64,000 nt of DNA, from NCBI RefSeq assembly GCF_000518485.1, contig NZ_JADR01000007.1, forward strand, positions 186,001 through 250,000, read 5' to 3'. Below the pieces are notes generated by a model, which was not told the DNA's origin, did not search any database, and was given only the letters and a program-made list of their open reading frames with translations. The DNA is from Olleya marilimosa CAM030 (GTDB taxonomy: Bacteria > Bacteroidota > Bacteroidia > Flavobacteriales > Flavobacteriaceae). Of the stretch, positions 27,160-35,323 are shown one piece after another; within the stretch, counting starts at the first letter, position 1; each line of letters opens with the position of its first letter. The translations under genes and the position numbers were made by a program.

Positions 27160-28179
27160 TTAAGCTTTTAAGAATGCTTTAGATAAGATTCTTTGATTTT
27201 TACCATGCTGATATTTCATGTACGCAAATCCAGGATGAATACAATACGAACCTGTTTGACCTGCTTTGTTAATAGCAATGTAGGCTACCTGAAAATCTTT
27301 GTGGTTTTTGTTTTTATTGACGATACGGTTTATGGCTTCTTCACATGCTTGTTGTGGATGCATTCCGTTGCGCATCAGCTCTACGATTAAAAAGCTTCCT
27401 ACGGTTTTTAAAATTTCTTCACCTAAACCAGTAGCAGCTGCACCACCAACTTGATTGTCAACATATAATCCAGAGCCTATGATTGGCGAGTCGCCAACGC
27501 GTCCTTTCATTTTATAAGATAATCCAGAGGTTGTACAAGCACCTGCAATGTCACCATCTTTATCCAAGCATAACATACCAATGGTATCATGATTTTCTAT
27601 GTTGATAATAGGCTTATATTCTGAAGTTTTTTTCCAGTCTTCCCATGCTTTTTTTGAAGCTTCTGTAAGTAGGTTTTCTTTTTTAAAGCCTTGTGTGTAG
27701 GCAAAATCTTCGGCACCTTTTGCAGCTAAGATAACGTGAGGAGTTTCTGTCATTACTTTTTTGGCTAGAAGTGCAACATTGGTAATGTTTTGGACACAAA
27801 CAACAGCACCACAATCTCCAGAGCTGTCCATAACGCAAGCGTCTAGCGTTACTTGGCCATCTCTGTCTGGCGCACCACCTTTACCAACGGTTGTATTAGT
27901 TAAGTTTTCTTCTTCAATAGCGACACCAGCAATAGCAGCATCTAAAGCCTTTACACCTTGTTCCAACGTTTGACCTGCTTTTGCATTGGCATCTACAAAA
28001 CCCCAAGTGCAAATGGATACAGGAAAACTTGTGTTGTCAATTATGGTTGTAGTGTCTTCTTTTTGTTGTGTAGCATCAGTTAACGTTTTTTCGGTTTTGG
28101 CACAAGCCAATACTGAACTTCCTGCTGCTAAACCAATACTGGTTAATGATGCGTTTTTTAAAAATTTTCTTCTGTCCAT
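27160..28179 (-). CDS. Glycosylasparaginase (N4-(beta-N-acetylglucosaminyl)-L-asparaginase)
   Basis: A 339-residue Ntn-hydrolase that cleaves the GlcNAc-Asn bond, the last step in N-glycoprotein degradation. The N-terminus MDRRKFLKNASL with a hydrophobic stretch looks like a Tat signal, and Cys26 in SVLACAKT could be lipidated. The autocleavage site is Asp198-Thr199 in NIENHDTIGML; Thr199 becomes the nucleophile. Substrate-pocket blocks KMKGRVGDSPIIGSG and GGAAATGLGEE are family-specific, matching the known enzyme of Elizabethkingia (formerly Flavobacterium) meningoseptica. It lies 9 bp after a sugar transporter gene and downstream of a GH92 mannosidase, in line with N-glycan catabolism. Confidence 0.94.
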   Translation of the reverse strand: MDRRKFLKNASLTSIGLAAGSSVLACAKTEKTLTDATQQKEDTTTIIDNTSFPVSICTWGFVDANAKAGQTLEQGVKALDAAIAGVAIEEENLTNTTVGKGGAPDRDGQVTLDACVMDSSGDCGAVVCVQNITNVALLAKKVMTETPHVILAAKGAEDFAYTQGFKKENLLTEASKKAWEDWKKTSEYKPIINIENHDTIGMLCLDKDGDIAGACTTSGLSYKMKGRVGDSPIIGSGLYVDNQVGGAAATGLGEEILKTVGSFLIVELMRNGMHPQQACEEAINRIVNKNKNHKDFQVAYIAINKAGQTGSYCIHPGFAYMKYQHGKNQRILSKAFLKA

Positions 28180-28188
28180 ACTATGTAA

Positions 28189-29853
28189 TTAATACGTTAC
28201 ACCTTGTTTGTCCAAAATGGATTTAGTCCTGAAAGTATAAAATAATAAATAACCAAAGCATAGTACAGCCATAATGTAAGACGTTTGTATACCAAAGACA
28301 TCTGCTAATTTACCTTGTAAAGGCGGAATAATTGCTCCACCAAGAATCATCATTATTAAAAATGCAGATCCTTGAGACGTGTATTTGCCTAAACCTGCAA
28401 TACTTAAAGTAAATATACAAGGCCACATAATTGAGCAGAACAACCCACCAGATAAAAAAGCAAATAATGCGACGTTACCGGAAGTTAATAGTCCGATTAC
28501 CATAGCTAAAACACCTAATAAACTAAATGTTTTTAATGTTGTAACTGGATTGTCTTTAGCATAAAAGAAACCTCCAATTTGTACCGCAACGCATATGGCG
28601 AAAAATAAGATTTGATTAGACGAGTATTTTCCAAAATTAACTAATAATATTACTCCAAAAGCAACGTAAGGCACAATAATTAACAGCCATTTTTTTAAGC
28701 CTTTACTTGGGTTAAATACAGTAATAGCTCCAACCCAACGACCAACCATTAATCCTCCCCAATACAGTGAAATATAAGGTGCGATTTGTGCATCGTTTAG
28801 GATTGGTAAGCCTAATTCGTTTAGGTTTGTTCCGTCTACAGCTTTTTTTAGTAGTTCACCTAAATTACTACCAACAGTAACCTCTACACCAACGTACGTA
28901 AAAATAGCAAGCATCCCTAAAACTAACTGAGGATACTTCATTGCTCCCCAACCTTCTGATTTTTTAGAAGAACTAGAATAAGCAAATAGTAAACATCCAA
29001 CAACAGCAGCTAATGCGATAATTAAAAAGACTAGACGTTTATTTTCTAAAGCTTCTGAAGCAACTTCATTACCTGTATAAGTACTAAAAATGTAACCAAA
29101 ACAACCAATGATTATTAGGGTTAACACAATTAATAAGTTTTTGGCTTTATTAGCTGGCTCAAAAGCAGTTTCAGATTTTAAAGCTGGTAATTTTTTTGAG
29201 AAATAAAATAATGCTGCTGCTAATAAAAATAAAACACCAACACCTAAATATAGCATTTGTACAGTATTAAGTGTAATCTCGTTATTTTTAATCATAGCAG
29301 CCAATTCATCACCAGATAAAGGTGTAGAACCAAAAATGATAAATGCAACTACAATAGGTCCAATGGTAGTACCAAAGGAGTTGATTCCGCCAGCAAGATT
29401 TAATCTGTGTGAGCCAGTTTTAGGGTCTCCTAATGCAATAGCAAATGGGTTAGCAGTGGTTTGTTGTAATGAAAAACCAAGTCCAACAATAAAAAGTGCA
29501 ATTAATACAAAATAAAAAATACTAGTTTGTCCTTGTTCTGCACCAGCTGTTGCAGGATACATAACAAAAGCGCCAATTGCAGAAAGGAGTAATCCATAAA
29601 TAATTCCGTTTTTATAACCCCAAGCATTTAAGATGTCTTTTTTAATTGTGCTAGATATTATAAACAATAGTAAGGCACCAATGTAATAGGCACCATAAAA
29701 AGCAAAATCTACTAATTGCGATTGAAATTGATCGATATCAAAATAGGTTTTACAAAAAGGGATAAATACACTGTTTGAAGCAGCTATAAATCCCCAAAAA
29801 AAGAAGACAGTCACTAAGGTTGTTAAAGCAGATTTGTTATTTTGGTTTTCCAT
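28189..29853 (-). CDS. Sugar MFS transporter (FHS/FucP-like, enlarged)
   Basis: A 554-residue importer of the fucose-galactose-glucose-H+ symporter type. The opening [22 protein letters not shown] resembles Fuc[13 protein letters not shown] and [12 protein letters not shown] are family motifs, and [19 protein letters not shown] is the conserved helix-7/8 segment. At about 235-300 there is an extra stretch with two hydrophobic helices ([36 protein letters not shown]), making it about 110 residues longer than FucP. Likely substrates are mannose, GlcNAc or a related sugar released by the neighbouring GH92 and asparaginase enzymes, judged by position only. It is 39 bp after GH92 and 9 bp before the asparaginase gene. 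Confidence 0.88.
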   Translation of the reverse strand: MENQNNKSALTTLVTVFFFWGFIAASNSVFIPFCKTYFDIDQFQSQLVDFAFYGAYYIGALLLFIISSTIKKDILNAWGYKNGIIYGLLLSAIGAFVMYPATAGAEQGQTSIFYFVLIALFIVGLGFSLQQTTANPFAIALGDPKTGSHRLNLAGGINSFGTTIGPIVVAFIIFGSTPLSGDELAAMIKNNEITLNTVQMLYLGVGVLFLLAAALFYFSKKLPALKSETAFEPANKAKNLLIVLTLIIIGCFGYIFSTYTGNEVASEALENKRLVFLIIALAAVVGCLLFAYSSSSKKSEGWGAMKYPQLVLGMLAIFTYVGVEVTVGSNLGELLKKAVDGTNLNELGLPILNDAQIAPYISLYWGGLMVGRWVGAITVFNPSKGLKKWLLIIVPYVAFGVILLVNFGKYSSNQILFFAICVAVQIGGFFYAKDNPVTTLKTFSLLGVLAMVIGLLTSGNVALFAFLSGGLFCSIMWPCIFTLSIAGLGKYTSQGSAFLIMMILGGAIIPPLQGKLADVFGIQTSYIMAVLCFGYLLFYTFRTKSILDKQGVTY

Positions 29854-29892
29854 TGGTTGGTTTTTAATTTGTCCTAAATATAGTTATAAATG

Positions 29893-32832
29893 TTATTTGA
29901 TAGTGATTTCGTCCACAAAAAGCCAACTTCTACCATCATGCTTGTAGCCTAAATGCCATTCTGGAAGTTTGCCTAGTTTTTTTGCTATGATTTTTATGTA
30001 ACGATATGGTTTTGGTACTTGTTTAAAGAAGATCTTTTTTATTTCTGTGTCTTCAGAAGGTTGTGTGTTGTTAACAAATTGAGTAGTATCTATTGGCTTA
30101 AAATTAATACCATCTGTCGAGCCAAAACAACTCACTTGGGTTGGATAAAAAATCCATGATCGTTGTTCTTGTAAAAAATTTAATGTGACAAGATTTACTT
30201 GTTTTGCGCTACCTAAATCAACAGTTGCTATTAAGTCTTTGTCTTGATAACCTTGCCAAGTTCCGGTTCTAAAATCTTGTGTTCCGTAAATACCATCTAT
30301 TAACGCGTCGTTTCCGCCACCATTATATTGATTTGCATATTCGGTTTCTAGTTTAATTGAAATATTTGGGTCTATTTTATAAAATTGGGTTTGGATAGTA
30401 GCACTTTTAATTCCGTTTTTTTCTGAATAGACTTGTAACAATGTAGCTTTAGAGATAGTAAAGGGTTGTTGGTATGGTTTAAAACTTTGATTGTCTAGGC
30501 TGTAGTAAGTTGCAACTTGTTTGTCTACATTATCTAAAACAACTTCAGTTTCGCCTTTAAAGGCTATATCACCTTTTGCAATAAATGGAGCAGGAGTGAT
30601 GAGGTGTTCTGTAATTTCGGTTTTTGGAACTTGGTTATCTTTTGTAGCCCAAGTAGAGGGTTGGTCTGTCATTTTAAAATGAAGTGTGCCACCATTGATA
30701 ATATCTGAATGATTGATAAAAGACTGATTTAGCGGACTGCCATTTAATTCTGCGGAAGCGATATAAATATTTTTAGAACTTAAATTATCTGTCGAAATTG
30801 TAAACTGTTTGCCGTTTTTTAGATTAATGGTTGCTTTTTCAAAAAGCGGTGTACCAATAATATAATTATTACTACCAGGAGTTACTGGATAAAAACCTAA
30901 GCTACTAAAAATGTACCAAGCACTCATTTGACCACAGTCTTCGTTACCAGAGATTCCGTCAGGTTGATTTTTATATAATTGGGTTAAAATTTGATGGATT
31001 TTTTCTTGGGTTTTGTGTGGTTTATTTACAAAATTATAAAGATAAGCCATGTGATGACTAGGCTCGTTACCATGTGCATATTGCCCAATTAAACCTGTAA
31101 TATCCACTTGATGACGTCCAGAGGTTTGGTCTTTTGCAACAAATAGTTTGTCTAAATTAGCGTCTAGTTTGTCTTTTCCGCCAAGAAGTGTCATAAAACC
31201 AGAGATGTCTTGTGGTACGTAAAAACTATATTGCCAAGCATTAGCCTCAGTGTAATTAAAATTGACTTCGTAAGGATCAAAAGGTGCAAACCAAGTGTTT
31301 CTGTAACGACCTCTCATAAACTGTGTTTCGGGATCAAAACTGTTTTTATAATATTGTGCTCTTTTAGAATATGTTTTATAATCGTCTAGCTTGCCTAAGC
31401 TTTTTGCCATTTGGGCAATGGTCCAATCGTCATAGGCATATTCCAAGGTTTTAGAAACAGATTCGCTTTCTTCTTCCACAGGAATAAAACCAAATTGTTT
31501 ATAAGCTTTTAAACCTAATTTGTCTCTTGTTGCGCTATGCTTCATTGCCTCAAAAGCTTTGTCGATATTATAATCTTTGATGCCTTTTAAGTAGGCATCT
31601 GCAATTACTGGTACTGCATGGTAGCCAATCATACAGCCTGTGTAATTGGCACTTAAATCCCAAATTGGCATAATACCACCTTCGTTATATTTAGCAATAA
31701 AAGTGTTTATAAAATCATTGGTTTTGTCTTGTTCTATGATTGTAAATAATGGGTGCGCTGCACGATAGGTATCCCAAAGCGAGAAGACTGTATAGTAGTC
31801 AAAAGCTTTGGTTGTGTGAATTTTCATGTCCATACCACGATAACGACCATCGACATCTTGATACAAATTAGGTGCTAAAGCCACATGATACATTGAGGTG
31901 TAAAAGTTGGTTTTGTTATCAATATTTTTATCTTGGATTACAATTTTTTGTAGTTGTTTTTCCCAAATATCTTGAGCTGTATTTTTTATCTCTTCAAAAG
32001 AGTGTTCTCCTATTTCTTCTTTAAGGTTTTTTCTAGCACCTTCAACATCTACAGCACTAATACCTATTTTTAAGTAAACAGGATTGTTATTTGGGTTGTT
32101 AAATTTTAAAGCTATTTTTTGAGCGCCTTTTTGACCTTGTTGAGGTGGAGATTGAAGTATATCTGAAAAAGTATGTGATGTTTTAATAACAAAATACAGA
32201 CGCTGGTCTTTAGCCCAAGCCTCAGAAAAACGATAACCTTCAATTTGCGTGTCAGAAATCTTTGTGATTTTAGCATCTAAAACTTTATCGCGATGAATTA
32301 AATCTACAATTGCATATTGGTTTTCTGTCGAAGGAAAACTGTATTTGTGTATGCCACTTCGTTTAGAAACCGTTAATTCTACATCAATATTTGTACTGTC
32401 TAAATGTACTTTGTAATAACCAGGTTGAGCGACTTCATTGTCATGAGAAAAATGAGCACGATATCCAGGTTTTCCATCTGCACCATTATTAAAATTAACC
32501 TTATTGGTTGGCATGATTAAAACATCACCATAATCCGAAACACCTGTTCCGCTTAAATGTGTATGCGAAAAGCCATAGATGTAACTATCGCTATAATGGT
32601 AGCCAGAACAGCCATCCCAACCTTCTAGTCGTGTGTCTGGACTTAGTTGCATCATTCCAAAAGGCATAGTTGCTCCTGGATACGTATGACCATGACCTCC
32701 TGTACCAATTAAAGGATTGACATAGCTTATTAAAGGTTTTTCTGTGGTTGTTGGGTTACTATTTTCGGTTTTGTCATTACAGCTAGAAATGAATAGTTGT
32801 AAAATGAAAAGTGCGGTTAGTTTTAGTTTCAT
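29893..32832 (-). CDS. GH92 family alpha-1,2-mannosidase lipoprotein with C-terminal carbohydrate-associated domains
   Basis: A 979-residue exo-mannosidase of a calcium-dependent inverting family. The lipobox FISSCNDK places it in an outer membrane, periplasmic or surface side. The N-terminal beta-sandwich (about 35-280) begins YVNPLIGTGGHGHTYPGATMPFG and holds FSHTHLSGTGVSDYGD. The (alpha/alpha)6 catalytic barrel (about 290-745) includes HGNEPSHHMAYLYN and the GNEDCGQMSAWYIFSSLGFYPV signature. A small FN3/chitobiase-C-like domain (about 760-830) and an F5/8-type discoidin domain (about 840-979) follow. It probably trims high-mannose N-glycans. It heads a three-gene operon with a sugar importer and glycosylasparaginase. 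A weak promoter candidate lies at 32862-32889. Confidence 0.94.
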   Translation of the reverse strand: MKLKLTALFILQLFISSCNDKTENSNPTTTEKPLISYVNPLIGTGGHGHTYPGATMPFGMMQLSPDTRLEGWDGCSGYHYSDSYIYGFSHTHLSGTGVSDYGDVLIMPTNKVNFNNGADGKPGYRAHFSHDNEVAQPGYYKVHLDSTNIDVELTVSKRSGIHKYSFPSTENQYAIVDLIHRDKVLDAKITKISDTQIEGYRFSEAWAKDQRLYFVIKTSHTFSDILQSPPQQGQKGAQKIALKFNNPNNNPVYLKIGISAVDVEGARKNLKEEIGEHSFEEIKNTAQDIWEKQLQKIVIQDKNIDNKTNFYTSMYHVALAPNLYQDVDGRYRGMDMKIHTTKAFDYYTVFSLWDTYRAAHPLFTIIEQDKTNDFINTFIAKYNEGGIMPIWDLSANYTGCMIGYHAVPVIADAYLKGIKDYNIDKAFEAMKHSATRDKLGLKAYKQFGFIPVEEESESVSKTLEYAYDDWTIAQMAKSLGKLDDYKTYSKRAQYYKNSFDPETQFMRGRYRNTWFAPFDPYEVNFNYTEANAWQYSFYVPQDISGFMTLLGGKDKLDANLDKLFVAKDQTSGRHQVDITGLIGQYAHGNEPSHHMAYLYNFVNKPHKTQEKIHQILTQLYKNQPDGISGNEDCGQMSAWYIFSSLGFYPVTPGSNNYIIGTPLFEKATINLKNGKQFTISTDNLSSKNIYIASAELNGSPLNQSFINHSDIINGGTLHFKMTDQPSTWATKDNQVPKTEITEHLITPAPFIAKGDIAFKGETEVVLDNVDKQVATYYSLDNQSFKPYQQPFTISKATLLQVYSEKNGIKSATIQTQFYKIDPNISIKLETEYANQYNGGGNDALIDGIYGTQDFRTGTWQGYQDKDLIATVDLGSAKQVNLVTLNFLQEQRSWIFYPTQVSCFGSTDGINFKPIDTTQFVNNTQPSEDTEIKKIFFKQVPKPYRYIKIIAKKLGKLPEWHLGYKHDGRSWLFVDEITIK

Positions 32833-33096
32833 TAAAATAGAATGCTAATTTTTATAAGGAACTAAGATAATTAAAAATGAAGCTTCAAAAAATTCTGTTG
32901 TAAGTACTTATATTCATTTTCAAAAAGAAGTAAAGCGTTATGCTTCTTTCAATTTTAATAATAGGTAAAAGCATATAATAAAACTATTAGTTTATATGAT
33001 GATAATTAACTTTATAGTGATGTAAAGTATTCAGCTTAACGATTTAAAAATCAAAACGTTTAACAAATTGCTAAGATAATTGAGATTGATAATGGT

Positions 33097-33104
33097 TAAA
33101 TTTG
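33097..33104 (+). promoter_or_regulatory. Likely -7 promoter element for the metallophosphoesterase
   Basis: TAAATTTG, exact to TAnnTTTG, 16 bases before the ATG. TTG triplets occur upstream, though not at the preferred distance. Confidence 0.5.
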
Positions 33105-33120
33105 TGGTCTAAACTATGTT

Positions 33121-34350
33121 ATGACACGTCTAATTATTATTTCTATTCTATATATATTACTAACTGTTTATGGTTTTCAGGCTATTAAAACAGTATTTAA
33201 ATCAAGTTGGATACATTATTTGTTTTTTGCAATAGCACTTGTTGTAGCTTTAAATATGGTGTATCAATTTACAACACCATCTGAAGGCAGAGTAATATCA
33301 GGTGGTAGAGGTTATGCTATAGGTTTTTTGTTATCCTTTATGGCTTTTAATTTAGTGCTTGTTCCTATATTAATAGGAGAGGATATTATTAGATCATTTA
33401 TTAGCGTTTATGATAAATACTTTATAACTAAAGAGTCTTTTTACTTACCCTCTAGACGTAAATTTATAAGCCAAATTGGATTAGGCCTAGCAGCAATACC
33501 ATTTGCTTCTTTACTTTATGGTATGTATCAAGGACGATACAATTATAAAGTTTTAAAATATACTTTACATTTTGAAGATTTACCAGAAGCGTTTGATGGT
33601 TATAAAATGACACATATTAGCGATATCCATTCTGGAAGTTTTGATAATAAAGAAAAAATTAATTACGCTGTAGATTTAGTTAATAAACAAAAAAGCGATG
33701 TGATAGTTTTTACTGGAGATTTAGTAAATAATAAAGCTTCAGAAATGTATGATTGGAAAGATACCTTTTCTAGATTGTCGGCTAGTGATGGGGTGTTTTC
33801 TGTATTAGGCAATCATGATTATGGAGATTATGTAGATTGGGCAACTGAAAAAGACAAACAGGATAATTTAAACGAATTAATAACTATTCAAAAAGAAATT
33901 GGCTTTGATTTATTGTTAAATGAAAGTCGTTACATCCAAAAAGATGGTCAAAAATTAGCTTTAGTTGGTGTAGAGAATTGGGGAAAAGGAGGTTTTAAAA
34001 AAGCTGGAGACTTGGATAAAGCCTCAAGCAATATAGCTGCAGGTGATTTTAAAATATTATTATCTCATGACCCATCACACTGGGCAGAAAAAGTCATAGA
34101 TCACGATAATCATTACCATTTAACTTTAAGTGGTCACACACATGGTATGCAGTTTGGGATAGAAATACCAGGTTGGATTAAATGGAGTCCAGTAAAATGG
34201 CGTTACAAACATTGGGCAGGAATCTATAAAGAAAAAGGACAATACATCAACGTTAACCGAGGTTTTGGCTATTTAGCTTATCCTGGACGCGTTGGAATTT
34301 GGCCAGAAATTACTGTTATAGAACTTAAAAAAGGGACTCAAATTGCTTAA
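33121..34350 (+). CDS. Membrane-anchored metallophosphoesterase (YkuE/YaeI-like)
   Basis: A 409-residue protein with about three to four N-terminal membrane helices (residues 3-22, 30-48, 65-90, and a possible re-entry near 118-138), then a calcineurin-like phosphoesterase domain from about residue 158. The metal ligands are present: HISDIHSG (D, H), FTGDLVNN (D), LGNHDYGD (N, H), LLSHDPSHW (H) and LSGHTHGMQFG (H, H). The domain resembles YkuE/YaeI and LpxG-type enzymes, which act on membrane phospholipid or lipid A precursors. The true substrate cannot be told from the sequence. The gene stands alone after the divergent GH92 operon and is followed by a small thioredoxin-fold gene 53 bp later. 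Confidence 0.9.
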   Translation: MTRLIIISILYILLTVYGFQAIKTVFKSSWIHYLFFAIALVVALNMVYQFTTPSEGRVISGGRGYAIGFLLSFMAFNLVLVPILIGEDIIRSFISVYDKYFITKESFYLPSRRKFISQIGLGLAAIPFASLLYGMYQGRYNYKVLKYTLHFEDLPEAFDGYKMTHISDIHSGSFDNKEKINYAVDLVNKQKSDVIVFTGDLVNNKASEMYDWKDTFSRLSASDGVFSVLGNHDYGDYVDWATEKDKQDNLNELITIQKEIGFDLLLNESRYIQKDGQKLALVGVENWGKGGFKKAGDLDKASSNIAAGDFKILLSHDPSHWAEKVIDHDNHYHLTLSGHTHGMQFGIEIPGWIKWSPVKWRYKHWAGIYKEKGQYINVNRGFGYLAYPGRVGIWPEITVIELKKGTQIA

Positions 34351-34403
34351 TTACAACTAAATGTTATATTTTAGTAACTAGTTTGAACTAAACTGAATAT
34401 CAA

Positions 34404-34700
34404 ATGTCAAAATTTGGAGAATTAATAGATGTCGAAATTCCTGTACTGTTAGACTTTTTTACAGAATGGAATGAACCATCAAAAGCCATGCACGCTGTTT
34501 TACGCGATGTAGCAGCAGCACTTGGTGATAAAGCAAAAGTTATCAAGATTGATGTTGAGAAAAATCAAGAACTATCTGAAGCTTTACGCGTCAAAGGGTT
34601 GCCAACTTTAATTATCTATAAAAATGGAGAAATGAAGTGGCGCCAAAGCGGAGAACAGGATGCTAATACTTTAATAAGTATCGTACAACAGTTTGTTTAA
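34404..34700 (+). CDS. Thioredoxin-fold protein lacking redox cysteines
   Basis: A 98-residue single-domain protein with the thioredoxin layout: strand VLLDFFTEWN, the helix with AMHAVLRDVAAALG, strand KVIKIDVEKNQEL and the cis-proline loop VKGLPTLIIYKNGE. The active-site stretch is W22-N23-E24-P25-S26-K27 in place of WCGPCK, so both cysteines are lost while the surrounding W, P and K remain. It cannot perform dithiol exchange. The ordinary reading of the fold without cysteines is a binding or chaperone role. It has no signal peptide and is probably cytosolic. Its stop overlaps by three to four bases with the stop of the convergent deacetylase gene. Confidence 0.87.
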   Translation: MSKFGELIDVEIPVLLDFFTEWNEPSKAMHAVLRDVAAALGDKAKVIKIDVEKNQELSEALRVKGLPTLIIYKNGEMKWRQSGEQDANTLISIVQQFV

Positions 34701-35323
34701 AGCGCTTTAAATTGATACCCTTTACTGCTAAAATGCTCTAAAACTTTAGGTAATGCATATTGCATATTTTTTGATGCTTTTATGCTGTCATGAAACACAA
34801 TAATACTTCCCGATACACTGTTTTTAATAACGTTTTCTAGGCATTGTTCTGGTGTTACCTTGACTTCCCAGTCATAAGATATAACACTCCACATTACTAT
34901 TTTATAACCTCTTTTAATTAATTGTTTAGCTTGTTTGCGTTTGATTTTTCCAAAAGGAGGTCTAAACAATTGTTTGCTATTGGAGGTAATTAGTTGTTGT
35001 GTTTTTTCTGTATTTTTTACATAGCTATTGGTATCTGTACGCCAACCTTTAAGATGATTAAACGTGTGATTACCAATGGTGTGGCCATCATTGTAAACAG
35101 ATTTAAATAGCTCTGGATATTTTTTTATGTTATCGCCAATACAAAAAAATGTTGCTTTAGCATTATACTTTTTAAGTGTATCTAAAGTCCATTGTGTGAT
35201 TTTTGGAGTAGGACCATCATCAAAAGTTAAATAAATAGTCTTAGTCAAAGACGCCTTTTTCCAAATATACTTTGGAAAAAGGCGTTGTATTAATTTTGGT
35301 GTTTTTGCAGGAAAAACAGGCAT
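34697..35323 (-). CDS. Polysaccharide deacetylase family protein (NodB/CE4)
   Basis: A 208-residue NodB-homology enzyme that removes N-acetyl groups from a glycan such as peptidoglycan or an exopolysaccharide. Motif 1, YLTFDDGPTP, gives the catalytic base and metal-binding Asp; motif 2, HTIGNHTFNHL, gives the His metal ligands; RPPFGKIKRKQ and VMWSVISYDWE are motifs 3 and 4; VFHDSIKA is the terminal His motif. All are intact. There is no evident signal peptide, only a short N-terminal region, so the location is uncertain. It starts immediately at the base next to the stop of the DUF2723 gene, so the two are one transcript and perhaps act on one envelope glycan. Confidence 0.9.
   Translation of the reverse strand: MPVFPAKTPKLIQRLFPKYIWKKASLTKTIYLTFDDGPTPKITQWTLDTLKKYNAKATFFCIGDNIKKYPELFKSVYNDGHTIGNHTFNHLKGWRTDTNSYVKNTEKTQQLITSNSKQLFRPPFGKIKRKQAKQLIKRGYKIVMWSVISYDWEVKVTPEQCLENVIKNSVSGSIIVFHDSIKASKNMQYALPKVLEHFSSKGYQFKAL

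Noticed and set aside
32924-32949. Hairpin AAAGAAG / CTTCTTT in the GH92-metallophosphoesterase gap
   Set aside because: Stem is AT-rich and short with a 12-base loop and no T tract; the gap is flanked by divergent genes, so a terminator is not expected.
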